Source: Pseudoclavibacter sp. RFBB5 (GTDB lineage: Bacteria; Actinomycetota; Actinomycetes; Actinomycetales; Microbacteriaceae). Taken from it: DNA of 64,000 nt. Within the stretch, counting starts at the first letter, position 1. Each line of letters starts with the position of its first letter. Below are positions 17,415 to 25,074 of this stretch, one piece after another. The stretch spans positions 1-64,000 of the forward strand of contig NZ_PSTZ01000005.1 in assembly GCF_002931555.1 (NCBI RefSeq), given 5' to 3'. The notes below the pieces were generated by a model that made no database searches, had not been told where the DNA came from, and saw only the letters and a program-made list of their open reading frames with translations. A program made the position numbers and the translations under genes.

Positions 17415-18959
17415 ATGTCGAGGATCCTGCTTGCCATCGAATTCGAGATCGAGGCCCGCCTCCTCGAGGGCATCATCGCGGCGGGACACGACATCGTCGA
17501 TCGAGTCTCCGGTGGGCTCGCCGCCGCGACGGCGCTCGAGCGGCTGCGACCCGAGATCGTGGTGCTGCAAGGGGCGCCGGAGACGCTGACTCCGCGCAGC
17601 CTGGCGGCGTGCGCCCGGTTCGGCGCGCGTGTGATCGTCGTGGTCTCGAGCGACTTGGAACGTCGGAACGCGGAGACGCTCTCCGCGACGGAGGTCGTCG
17701 AAGCGGCGGTCAGCTGGAGCGAGATCGAGATGCTCCTCGCCAGAACGTCCGGCGACTCCTCCCGCTCCACGCCAACCGGCCCGATTCCGCAGCGATCGGT
17801 GGCATTCTCGAGGCCCCCGGCCGTCGGCCTCCAGCCTTCGGACGAGGACCGACCTGACCCTGCCGAGCCCGAGCCCGAGCCCGAGTCCGAGCCCGAGTCC
17901 GAACCCGAGCACCCGACGAGCGATGGAGCTGGGCGACGTGAGCGCAGACGCGCGGCCAGAATGCCCACGCGCGTCGGCACCCGCGCCGTGGCGCACGAGC
18001 GGGGCATGACCGCACTGCCGCTCCGACGGGCACGCGCAGACGGCAGGGGCGTCGTGCTCGCGGTCTGGGGTCCGCACGGTGCTCCGGGCGCATCCACCGT
18101 GGCCGCAGCGGTCGCGTCCAAGGCCGCCGAGATGGGGCAGCGAGTGCTGCTCATCGATGCCGACAGCTACGGCGGCTCGCTCGCGGCGATGCTGGGCATC
18201 ACCGACGAGGCGCCGGGCTTCGCAGCTGCCTGCCGCTTGGCGGGCGCGGCACGACTCACGGTCGCCGAGATCGAGCGCATCGCGGTGCCGCTGTCCTTCG
18301 GCCGGGGTGGACTGCTGGTGCTCACCGGCATCGCGAATCCCGCGAGGTGGCCGGAACTCGCGAGGGATCGGGTGGCAACTGTGCTCGAGAAGTGCCGCGA
18401 GGTCGCCGACCTCGTGGTCGTCGACGTCGGCTTCAGTCTCGAGAGCGACGACGAGATCGCGAGCGACGCGTTCTCGCCTCGTCGTTCGGCCGCGACCCTG
18501 ACCGCCCTCACCGCTGCGGACCGAGTGCTCGCCGTCGCGGACGGGCAGGCGGTTGGCCTCCAGAGATTCCTGCGCGCCCGCGCGAACCTCGTCGACCTCG
18601 TCGACGACACACCCACGGATGTCATCGTGAACCGAGTGCGAGCTGACGCGGTCGGCCTGGGCGCCGCAGGTCAGATCCGGCACGTCCTCTCGCGATTCGC
18701 GGGCCTCGAGGCGCAAGCGCTCATCCCACTCGACCAGGCGGCGTGCGACCGTGCGCTGCTCGCCGGCGAGCCGGTCTCGTACGCCAGCCCCCGCTCCGCG
18801 TTCGCTCGTGCGATCGGAGCCTACGTCTCGGACACGCTGCTGGCCCCAGCCGGCAGTGACCTCGAGACCCGGCAGCCAAAGGGTGAGAACAGGCGACGAA
18901 CTTCGGCGTTTCGTCGATTCTGGCGCGGTCGCGGCGAACTGCAAGCTCAGAACTCCTAA
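17415..18959 (+). CDS. CpaE/MinD-like P-loop protein with altered Walker A
   Basis: This 514-residue protein has an N-terminal receiver-like or CheY-like region (about 1-115), a disordered linker with a Pro-Glu/Ser-Glu repeat and a C-terminal MinD/ParA-like domain from about residue 210. The deviant Walker A reads GPHGAPGASTVA, where the usual GK[ST] lysine is Ala and the leading KGG lysine is missing. The Walker A' region VLLIDADSYGGSLAAML and the later VVVDVGF are kept. CpaE-type proteins help localise Tad pili. Here ATP hydrolysis may be lost. The gene directly follows the SAF/CpaB-like gene, with the ATG two bases after its stop. Confidence 0.85.
   Translation: MSRILLAIEFEIEARLLEGIIAAGHDIVDRVSGGLAAATALERLRPEIVVLQGAPETLTPRSLAACARFGARVIVVVSSDLERRNAETLSATEVVEAAVSWSEIEMLLARTSGDSSRSTPTGPIPQRSVAFSRPPAVGLQPSDEDRPDPAEPEPEPESEPESEPEHPTSDGAGRRERRRAARMPTRVGTRAVAHERGMTALPLRRARADGRGVVLAVWGPHGAPGASTVAAAVASKAAEMGQRVLLIDADSYGGSLAAMLGITDEAPGFAAACRLAGAARLTVAEIERIAVPLSFGRGGLLVLTGIANPARWPELARDRVATVLEKCREVADLVVVDVGFSLESDDEIASDAFSPRRSAATLTALTAADRVLAVADGQAVGLQRFLRARANLVDLVDDTPTDVIVNRVRADAVGLGAAGQIRHVLSRFAGLEAQALIPLDQAACDRALLAGEPVSYASPRSAFARAIGAYVSDTLLAPAGSDLETRQPKGENRRRTSAFRRFWRGRGELQAQNS
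17865..17909 (+). repeat. Hexanucleotide tandem repeat encoding Pro-Glu/Ser-Glu
   Basis: Seven tandem copies of GAG-CCC or GAG-TCC (one GAA-CCC) plus a final GAG encode an acidic PE/SE linker in the CpaE-like protein. It is a candidate length-variable site. Confidence 0.85.
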
Positions 18960-18962
18960 GCT
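18957..18962 (+). promoter_or_regulatory. -10 element overlapping the upstream stop codon
   Basis: TAAGCT begins on the TAA stop of the CpaE-like gene and ends six bases before the GTG of the histidine kinase, which fits a leaderless promoter. Confidence 0.5.
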
Positions 18963-18968
18963 GACCGA

Positions 18969-20471
18969 GTGTCGAGTCTCTCATCGCAACTCCAGCGCCG
19001 CGGAACCCTCAGTGAAGCTGAGCAGTCGTGGATCCTGCAGCTGAGCGCCGACTGGCAGCTCCTCACCGACCTCTCGTGCGCGGATGTCGTGCTCTGGGTC
19101 CACACGAAGGACGACGACTTCGTCGCCGTCGCACAGGGGCGCCCCTCGAGCGCCCCGACGCTCTTCTACCGCGACCTCATCGGCCAGTCCGTGCGGGAGC
19201 AGTGGGCGATGGCCGTGCGCAGGTCCTACGAGGAGGGCATCACCGTTCGGTCGACCGAGCCGGACTGGTTCGACGAGATCCCGACGCAGCTGCTCGTGAC
19301 ACCCGTCTTCTGCCGTCTGCCGGGTGAGGGAGTCAGCCAGCACCCCATCGCCGTCATCACGCGTCACACGAACCTGGGGAGCACACGCTCGATCACCCGC
19401 CAGGAAGAGACGTTCCGCGACTGCGCCGACGAGATCTTCGCAATGATCGAAGAGGGAGCCTTCCCCGATCCGGAGGCCCCGCAGATCTCACGCCGCGGCG
19501 CACCGCGAGCATCGGACGGACTCATCAGGCTCGACAGAGACGGCGTCGTCACGTTCGCGAGCGCCAACGCGCTCAGCGCCATGAACAAGCTCGGCTTCGG
19601 GGGAGAGCTCGAGGGGGAAGTGCTCTCGGAGGTCGCCTCAGCGCTCGTGCACGACAAGAGCCGCGTCACGGTAGACGAGGCGCTGCCGCTCGTCGTCACG
19701 GGGCGTGCGCCGTGGATGACCGACGTCGAAGCGCGAGACATCACCGTCACACTGCGCGCGCTGCCGCTGAGGGCGCACGGAGAGCGCACGGGCGCCATCG
19801 TGCTCTGCCGAGACACGACAGACGTCAGGCACCAGCAGCAGGAGCTCATCACCAAGGACGCCACGATCAGGGAGATCCATCACCGCGTCAAGAACAACCT
19901 GCAGACCGTCGCGGCGCTCCTGCGTATCCAGGCCCGACGCTCGCGGAGCGACGAGGCCAGGGAATCGCTGACGCAGGCCATGCGTCGGGTCTCCTCGATC
20001 GCGGTCGTGCACGACACGCTCTCCGGTGGCTTCTCCCAGACCGTCGACTTCGACGAGGTGTTCCTCCGCGTCATGAAGCTCATCACCGAGGTGTCCGCTT
20101 CCTCGAACACGGTTGTCCGACCGGTCGTCAGCGGTCGATTCGGAACGCTGCCCAGCGAGTACGCGACGCCGCTGGCCCTTGCGCTCACCGAACTCGTCAC
20201 GAACTCTGTCGAGCACGGACTCGCGGGGCAGGAAGGCGAGGTCACCGTCACGGCCGAGCAGACGCCGGGTGGGCTCTCCGTCACGGTGGCGGATACGGGC
20301 TCCGGATTCGTCGCCGGACGCATCGGCGCCGGTCTCGGCACGCAGATCGTCCGCACCTTGGTTGAGGGCGAGCTCGGCGGCTCCATCGAATGGCACTCCG
20401 AGCCGGGGGAGGGAACGCAGGTGAAGCTCCTCATCCCCAGCCGCTGGAAACGCGAGACGGGCGGCGCGTGA
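18969..20471 (+). CDS. pdtaS: PdtaS-like sensor histidine kinase
   Basis: This 500-residue soluble kinase has an N-terminal GAF domain (about 1-150), a PAS domain (about 175-290) and an HWE/HisKA_2-type dimerisation box, REIHHRVKNNLQTVAALL, with the phospho-acceptor at His304. The ATPase domain follows (LTELVTNSVEHG, then DTGSGF and GAGLGTQIV). The layout and box match PdtaS of mycobacteria, which signals to the ANTAR RNA-binding regulator PdtaR; no PdtaR gene is in the window. No membrane segment is seen. The GTG at 18969 lies six bases after a -10 box, so the mRNA is probably leaderless. Confidence 0.9.
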   Translation: MSSLSSQLQRRGTLSEAEQSWILQLSADWQLLTDLSCADVVLWVHTKDDDFVAVAQGRPSSAPTLFYRDLIGQSVREQWAMAVRRSYEEGITVRSTEPDWFDEIPTQLLVTPVFCRLPGEGVSQHPIAVITRHTNLGSTRSITRQEETFRDCADEIFAMIEEGAFPDPEAPQISRRGAPRASDGLIRLDRDGVVTFASANALSAMNKLGFGGELEGEVLSEVASALVHDKSRVTVDEALPLVVTGRAPWMTDVEARDITVTLRALPLRAHGERTGAIVLCRDTTDVRHQQQELITKDATIREIHHRVKNNLQTVAALLRIQARRSRSDEARESLTQAMRRVSSIAVVHDTLSGGFSQTVDFDEVFLRVMKLITEVSASSNTVVRPVVSGRFGTLPSEYATPLALALTELVTNSVEHGLAGQEGEVTVTAEQTPGGLSVTVADTGSGFVAGRIGAGLGTQIVRTLVEGELGGSIEWHSEPGEGTQVKLLIPSRWKRETGGA

Positions 20472-20483
20472 ACGCCGCCCGTC
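20456..20483. terminator. Hairpin overlapping the kinase stop codon
   Basis: Eleven-base arms (20456-20466 and 20473-20483) pair perfectly around a 6-base loop. The kinase stop codon lies in the loop. It separates the kinase from the convergent whiB1 gene. Confidence 0.65.
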
Positions 20484-20519
20484 GGGCGATCCGCGGTCAG
20501 GCCGCGGGTTGTCTGCTGC

Positions 20520-20768
20520 TCAGGACGCGCGTCGCGCTCGTGCAGCGCGACGCTTGAGTGCACGTCGCTCGTCTTCGGAGAGGCCTCCCCAGACGCCGGA
20601 ATCCTGACCGGTGTCGAGTGCGTACTGAAGGCACACCTCGGTCACCTTGCAGGAAGCGCAAACGGCCTTCGCTGCGTCGATCTGGTCGACAGCGGGGCCG
20701 GTGTTCCCGACCGGGAAGAAGAGCTCGGGGTCTGCGTCCAAGCAGGCGGCAGTATCGCGCCAATCCAT
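20520..20768 (-). CDS. whiB1: WhiB family iron-sulfur regulator, WhiB1 type
   Basis: This 82-residue protein has the four cluster-binding cysteines at 9, 37, 40 and 46, the WhiB turn (SGVWGGLSEDERRALKRR) and a basic tail. The opening MDWR and the DPELFFPVGNTGPA stretch match WhiB1 rather than other WhiB classes. WhiB1 holds a nitric-oxide-sensitive [4Fe-4S] cluster, interacts with the primary sigma factor and binds DNA through its basic tail. It is one of the core actinobacterial WhiB proteins. A strong ribosome site (AAGGAG) precedes the ATG. Confidence 0.95.
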   Translation of the reverse strand: MDWRDTAACLDADPELFFPVGNTGPAVDQIDAAKAVCASCKVTEVCLQYALDTGQDSGVWGGLSEDERRALKRRAARARRAS

Positions 20769-20891
20769 CAGTGGTGCTCCTTATCGAGTGCGCCTCGCGC
20801 ACAAAAACGCTCCGCTGGGAGCGAAGTTCGTGAACCCGGGATGCGGTGACTGGCCTATAGACTTGGCCTCGATTTTGCATTCCTCCGGGTA

Positions 20892-20905
20892 TCTCTACCT
20901 AGAGA
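20892..20905. repeat. Palindrome in an AT-rich leader
   Basis: TCTCTA-CC-TAGAGA is a perfect inverted repeat in the 20870-20945 stretch, which is clearly AT-richer than its surroundings. It lies between divergent whiB1 and the membrane protein gene and could be an operator. Confidence 0.35.
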
Positions 20906-20947
20906 AAGATTTTGCCACAGCGTCATTTTCCAGGCAAGGGGTAATTC

Positions 20948-21364
20948 GTGAGCCCAGGCACGACCAAGCGCCCGGTCACCGTCGTTCTGCTTGCCGGGGT
21001 GCTCGGCGTGGAGGCCGTGATCCTCGCCGCCGTGACGGCGTTCCTCGTCGTGGAGACCGCCGCGCAGGAGGCCAGGTTCCTCGCCTCCTCCCTTGCGCTT
21101 GCTGGGCTCGCGCTGCTGGGGGCCGTGCTCCTTGCGCTCGTGGCCGTGTCGACGCTGCGTCTGCGCGCCTGGGTCCGCGGGGCTGCCATCACCTGGCAGA
21201 TCATGCAGCTGGCAGTCGCCTGGGTGTTCCTCCAGGGCGATCTGGCCGTCTGGGCCGGCTGGGTGCTCGTCGCCATCAGCCTGCTCGGCATCGTCGCGGC
21301 CGTGCATCCGGCGACGGGCCGTGCACTGCGCCGCGACGACGACGAGGTGGAAGCGAGGGGCTAG
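20948..21364 (+). CDS. Small four-helix membrane protein
   Basis: This 138-residue protein has four predicted membrane helices (about 8-32, 42-64, 73-95 and 99-120) and a short acidic tail. Nothing in it identifies a function; similar small integral membrane proteins are common in actinobacteria. The GTG at 20948 is preceded by a weak AAGGGG site. Its TAG stop shares the four bases CTAG with the stop of the convergent peroxiredoxin gene. Divergent from whiB1. Confidence 0.75.
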   Translation: MSPGTTKRPVTVVLLAGVLGVEAVILAAVTAFLVVETAAQEARFLASSLALAGLALLGAVLLALVAVSTLRLRAWVRGAAITWQIMQLAVAWVFLQGDLAVWAGWVLVAISLLGIVAAVHPATGRALRRDDDEVEARG

Positions 21365-21840
21365 ACCCCGAGCAGCTTCAGGATCCGGGCGACGTGGCCC
21401 GCGGCGCGAACGTTGTAGAGGGCCTCGGTGATCTTGCCGTGCTCGTCGATCACGAAGGTCGAGCGGATGGGGCCCACGGCGACGCGACCGTACTTGTTGC
21501 GCTCTCCGTAGGCGCCGTAGGCGGTCTGCACGGCGTGGTCGGCGTCGCTCAGGAGCGTGAAGTCCAGGTGCTCGGCGTCGCGGAACTCGGCCAGCTTCTC
21601 CGGGTCGTCCGACGAGATGCCGAGGATCGTGTACCCGGCGGCGCGAAGCGGGGCATCGCTCTCGCGGAAGTCGCACGCCTCAGCCGTGCATCCAGGGGTG
21701 AATGCCTCGGGGTACGTGTAGAGGATGACGCGCTTGCCGCGGTAGTCGGAGAGGGAGACGGCGTTGCCGTCCTGATCTGTGAGGGTGAAGTCCGGAGCGT
21801 CTGCGCCCGGCTCGAGGCGGGTCGGAGTGGAGGTCGTCAT
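21361..21840 (-). CDS. bcp: Thioredoxin-dependent thiol peroxidase, Bcp/PrxQ type
   Basis: This 159-residue peroxiredoxin reduces hydroperoxides with thioredoxin. The peroxidatic cysteine lies in AFTPGCTAEACDFRE at about residue 47, and the second cysteine five residues later is the usual PrxQ resolving residue. The opening PDFTLTDQDGNAVSLSDYRGK is family-typical. The ATG at 21840 gives the canonical start; a -10-like CACGAT lies seven bases before it. Its stop overlaps that of the convergent membrane protein gene. Confidence 0.93.
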   Translation of the reverse strand: MTTSTPTRLEPGADAPDFTLTDQDGNAVSLSDYRGKRVILYTYPEAFTPGCTAEACDFRESDAPLRAAGYTILGISSDDPEKLAEFRDAEHLDFTLLSDADHAVQTAYGAYGERNKYGRVAVGPIRSTFVIDEHGKITEALYNVRAAGHVARILKLLGV

Positions 21841-21868
21841 GGCCTCAATCGTGGCATGTCGCGGCCGA

Positions 21869-21899
21869 TTGGACTTCGAGTTCAAAACAGTGCTATTCT
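21869..21899 (+). promoter_or_regulatory. Probable promoter of tRNA-Lys
   Basis: TTGGAC (21869-21874) and TATTCT (21894-21899) could be -35 and -10 boxes, though the 19-base spacing is long. They lie about 30 bases before the tRNA gene in an AT-richer patch. Confidence 0.45.
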
Positions 21900-21929
21900 C
21901 TCTTGGTCGCCACGGAAACGGAACGACGC

Positions 21930-22002
21930 GCACCTCTAGCTCAATTGGCAGAGCAATTGACTCTTAATCAATGGGTTCTCGGTTCAAGTCCGAGGGGGTG
22001 TA
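21930..22002 (+). tRNA. tRNA-Lys (anticodon CTT)
   Basis: A full cloverleaf can be drawn: 7-bp acceptor stem (21930-21936 with 21995-22001), D arm GCTC/GAGC and anticodon arm ATTGA/TCAAT with loop CTCTTAA. The T arm is CTCGG/CCGAG with loop TTCAAGT. The anticodon CTT is at 21963-21965. CCA is not encoded. Confidence 0.97.
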
Positions 22003-22009
22003 CGAGATA

Positions 22010-22044
22010 GGCCCGGTAGCTCTCGCCAGCTACCGGGCCTTCTT
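22010..22044 (+). terminator. Terminator of tRNA-Lys
   Basis: A perfect 12-bp stem (22010-22021 and 22028-22039) with a 6-base loop is followed by a short T-rich run. It starts eight bases after the tRNA. Confidence 0.88.
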
Positions 22045-22172
22045 GCATCCTCGAGGGAGGCTCTCTTCGGGCTGGGAGGGCACCGATCCGCCGTTCTCGG
22101 AGGCGCGGTGCTGGCACAATGGGCATGCACTGGCTTGGCGCGCAACGCGCCGACGACGAGGAGGCGGATTCC

Positions 22173-23480
22173 GTGACGATTGCACCCGGAGAACTTTGGG
22201 CGAACTGGCCGCGGACCGCACGCGCGAACCCGTCGAGCATCGTTGCTCCCAGGACTGCGCTCGAGGTCCAGCAGGTCGTCGCCGAGGCCTACAGCAGGGG
22301 CAGGCACGTGCGTCCCGTCGGTGCGAGCCACACCTCGAATGCGCTGGCCGCGGCCCCGGACATCCTCCTCGACGCCCGAGGCCTCCGCGGCATGAACTGG
22401 ATCGACCTCGACAGCCATGAGGCGTCGTTCGGTGCCGGCACGACGATCGCCGAGGCCGGGGCCCTGCTCGAGACCTACGGATGGCAGCTGCAGAACATCC
22501 CGAACAACCCCGCCGTGACTCTCGGAGGCGCGATCGCCACGGGCAGCCATGGCACTGGTGCTCGTTTCGCGAGTCTGTCATCGCAGCTCGTCTCCGCGAC
22601 GCTCGTCTCCGGGACCGGCGAGCTCGTCACGGTGAGCGCCCACCAGGACCTCGAGCTGTGGCCTTCGGTGAAGCTCAGCCTCGGCGCGCTCGGCATCTTC
22701 ACGGAGCTCGTGTTCTGCATCGTGCCCGGCTACCGCATCCGCACCTCGGAGGAGCAGATGCGCATGAGCGAACTCGTCGACGAGTTCGCTGTGCTCGCCT
22801 CAGGCGCTGACCACTTCTCGGCGAGCTGGCGGCCGCACACCGATGAGGTGTTCGTGACGCAGGGGTTCCGCGAATCCGGCGAGATCGCCGACGAGCCGAC
22901 GCCCTCGCGCCGTTCCGCATCCTTCGGCGCGCTCGGCGAGATGCTCGCCATCGGCCTGTCGAAGTCGCTGCCGTTGCTCACCCCCGCGGTGAACAAGCTC
23001 GCGAACCGCGTGCATCCGGTCGGCGAGTCGACCCTGGGGCCCATGCGAGCACTCGCGGAGCCCGCCCCGGTGCGCTTCGCGTCGCTCGAGTACTCGTTCC
23101 CCATCGCCGAGACCCCAGAGGTGCTGCGGGCGCTCGACGAGACCCTCGAGCGAGCGCACCTCAATCTCCCCTACGCCGTTCGCATCTCGACGACTGCTGC
23201 CGACGACGCGTTCCTGTCCAACGCATACGGCAGGGCTGTCGGGAACATCACGGTGCGCGTGCCGTCCACGCTCGACGCGCGCGCGATCTTCACCGCTGCC
23301 GAGGACCTCTTCCTGAGCCTTGGGGGCCTCCCGCACTGGGGCAGCTTCCACACGGTGCGTGCGGAGGAGTTCAAGCACGTCATCACGCGCTTCGGCGATT
23401 TCCACACGGCGCGCGAACGGCTGGATCCGGAGGGCGTGTTCGACAACGCACACCTCAAGCGCGTCCTCGGGGCGCACTGA
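22173..23480 (+). CDS. FAD-binding sugar-1,4-lactone oxidase
   Basis: This 435-residue flavoprotein resembles D-arabinono-1,4-lactone oxidase and L-gulonolactone oxidase. It has a PP-loop FAD domain (about 10-180) with PVGASHTSNAL and GGAIATGSHGTG, and the C-terminal ALO domain ending in HWGSFHTV. It oxidises an aldonolactone with release of H2O2 or another acceptor; the exact sugar cannot be told. GTG 22173 is chosen because GAGGAGG precedes it at about eight bases and the next residues match the family. ATG codons at 22119 and 22125 would add 16-18 residues. Confidence 0.88.
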   Translation: MTIAPGELWANWPRTARANPSSIVAPRTALEVQQVVAEAYSRGRHVRPVGASHTSNALAAAPDILLDARGLRGMNWIDLDSHEASFGAGTTIAEAGALLETYGWQLQNIPNNPAVTLGGAIATGSHGTGARFASLSSQLVSATLVSGTGELVTVSAHQDLELWPSVKLSLGALGIFTELVFCIVPGYRIRTSEEQMRMSELVDEFAVLASGADHFSASWRPHTDEVFVTQGFRESGEIADEPTPSRRSASFGALGEMLAIGLSKSLPLLTPAVNKLANRVHPVGESTLGPMRALAEPAPVRFASLEYSFPIAETPEVLRALDETLERAHLNLPYAVRISTTAADDAFLSNAYGRAVGNITVRVPSTLDARAIFTAAEDLFLSLGGLPHWGSFHTVRAEEFKHVITRFGDFHTARERLDPEGVFDNAHLKRVLGAH

Positions 23481-23524
23481 GTCGACCGCGCGCCTGACCG
23501 CGCGCTCGGCCGCGCGCCCTGCGT

Positions 23525-23590
23525 CTCGGGATGGGTTCCGCGCTTCGGGATGGGTTGCTTCCCATCCGGAAGCGTGGAACCCATCCCGAG
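23525..23590. repeat. Long compound palindrome between convergent genes
   Basis: Arms 23525-23554 and 23561-23590 pair over about 30 bases with only a G-T pair and one mismatch, around a 6-base loop. The sequence CGGGATGGGTT occurs twice in the left arm. It lies between the convergent oxidase and MFS genes and probably ends transcription from both. Confidence 0.85.
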
Positions 23591-23677
23591 GCCGTTCGAG
23601 CGGGGCCTGAGTCGTCTGCTGGCCCGTGCCGACGCTCGTCGAGCGTGATGAGCGGATGCGCGTCGAAGCGCGGACGC

Positions 23678-24940
23678 CTACAGGGGCTCGTCGGCTCGCG
23701 GGTCGTCCAGGTTGCGCCAGGGGCGGTCACGCCACCTGAACGCTCCGGCCCGGTGCAGGATCCAGGCGGCGAGCATCGCCCCGACGGCACCGGATGCACC
23801 GCCGACGAGGAGCGCCGCGCGCGGCCCGAACAGTTCGACGATCCACCCCATGACGGGGGCACCGACGGGCGTCCCGCCGAGGAAGATCGCCATGTACAGC
23901 GAGAGGACCCGCCCGCGCATGGAGGGCTCGACGCTTCCCTGGACGAGGGCGTTGGCCGTGGTGATCGCGCTGAGCGAGGTGAAGCCGATGGGGATGAGGG
24001 CCACGGCGAACATCCAGAACGTCGGCGCCAGGGCGGCTGCCAGGCAGCTGAGAGCGAAGAACACGCTCGACGACAGCAGGACACGGAACCGGGCTCGCTC
24101 GCGCTTCGCGGCCAGCAGCGCGCCCCCGAGCGAGCCGATGGCGAGGATCGAGGAGAGCAGGCCGAAGCTATCCGCGCCGCCACCGAACTCCATGGTCGTC
24201 ATGGTCGCCGTGTAGATGGGGAAGTTCAGGCCGAAGGTGCCGAGGAGGAAGACCAGGACCAGGACCGCGACGATGTCCGGGCGCCTCGCGACGTAGCGGA
24301 TGCCCTCGCGGATCTGCCCGCGGCCGCGTTTCGATGGGGGAGCGGGGAGCAGATCCGCGCCGCGCATGGCCAGGAGGGCCGCGATGGTCGCGAGGTACGT
24401 GAGCGCGTTGACGAGGATCACCGGGCCCGCGCCGATGAGGACCGTGAGGACTCCGGCGACGGCCGGCCCCAGCATCCGGGCGCCGTTGAACGACGCCGAG
24501 TTGAGGGCTACGGCGTTCGAGAGCAGCTTGAGGCCCACCACCTCGGAGACGAACGCCTGGCGCGCTGGCGCGTCCAGGGAGGCCGCGCAGCCGAGGAGCA
24601 GTGCGAAGACGTAGACGTGCCAGAGCTCCGCGGCGCCCGCCGTCACGATGGCGCCGAGCGCGAGGGCGAGCACGGCCATGACCGACTGCGTCCAGATGAG
24701 CACCTTCCGCTTCGAGAAGCGGTCGGCGATGACGCCGGCGTACGGCGCCAGCAGCAGCTGCGGGCCGAACTGCAGGGCCATGACGACGCCAAGCGCGGTG
24801 GCGTCGTTGTCGGTGAGCTCGGTGAGCACGATCCAGGCCTGCGCTGTGCGCTGCATCCACGTGCCGACGTTGGAGGTCAGGGACCCCGCGAACCAGATGC
24901 GGTAGTTCCGTTCGCCGAGCGACCGGAACATGGAACTCAC
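23678..24940 (-). CDS. Major facilitator superfamily transporter
   Basis: This 420-residue protein has about twelve membrane helices. The MFS loop motif appears as GVIADRFSKRKVLI between helices 2 and 3. The opening FRSLGERNYRIWFAGSLTSN and the sequence AWIVLTELT match the enterobactin-exporter-like (EntS/MFS_3) branch. The substrate cannot be told. The GTG at 24940 is chosen because GGGAG precedes it; an ATG nine bases later would also work. It is divergent from the DsbA-like/VKOR pair. Confidence 0.88.
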   Translation of the reverse strand: MSSMFRSLGERNYRIWFAGSLTSNVGTWMQRTAQAWIVLTELTDNDATALGVVMALQFGPQLLLAPYAGVIADRFSKRKVLIWTQSVMAVLALALGAIVTAGAAELWHVYVFALLLGCAASLDAPARQAFVSEVVGLKLLSNAVALNSASFNGARMLGPAVAGVLTVLIGAGPVILVNALTYLATIAALLAMRGADLLPAPPSKRGRGQIREGIRYVARRPDIVAVLVLVFLLGTFGLNFPIYTATMTTMEFGGGADSFGLLSSILAIGSLGGALLAAKRERARFRVLLSSSVFFALSCLAAALAPTFWMFAVALIPIGFTSLSAITTANALVQGSVEPSMRGRVLSLYMAIFLGGTPVGAPVMGWIVELFGPRAALLVGGASGAVGAMLAAWILHRAGAFRWRDRPWRNLDDPRADEPL

Positions 24941-24978
24941 GGTGGCTGCTCCCTGGGGGTGGTCGGATGTGCGGGGTG

Positions 24979-24996
24979 CACAATGTAATAGTTGTG
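24979..24996. repeat. Inverted repeat in a divergent promoter region
   Basis: CACAA-N8-TTGTG lies between the MFS gene and the DsbA-like gene, 39 bases upstream of the MFS start. It could be an operator serving either gene. Confidence 0.35.
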
Positions 24997-25036
24997 GCCG
25001 CAAGTATGTATGTGAAGGTCACAAAATGATCTCACG

Positions 25037-25042
25037 TACAAT
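25037..25042 (+). promoter_or_regulatory. Probable -10 element of the disulfide-bond operon
   Basis: TACAAT fits the consensus and lies 33 bases before the DsbA-like ATG. No clear -35 box is seen. Confidence 0.45.
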
Positions 25043-25074
25043 GACGCCGGTCGTCGAACCCGAGGAGAGCCGCA

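Noticed and set aside
17865-17909. Tandem repeat as part of a CRISPR-like array
   Set aside because: Units are six bases with no spacers and keep the reading frame.
21930-22044. tRNA-Lys as an integration site for a genomic island
   Set aside because: No repeat of the tRNA 3' end and no integrase was found downstream.
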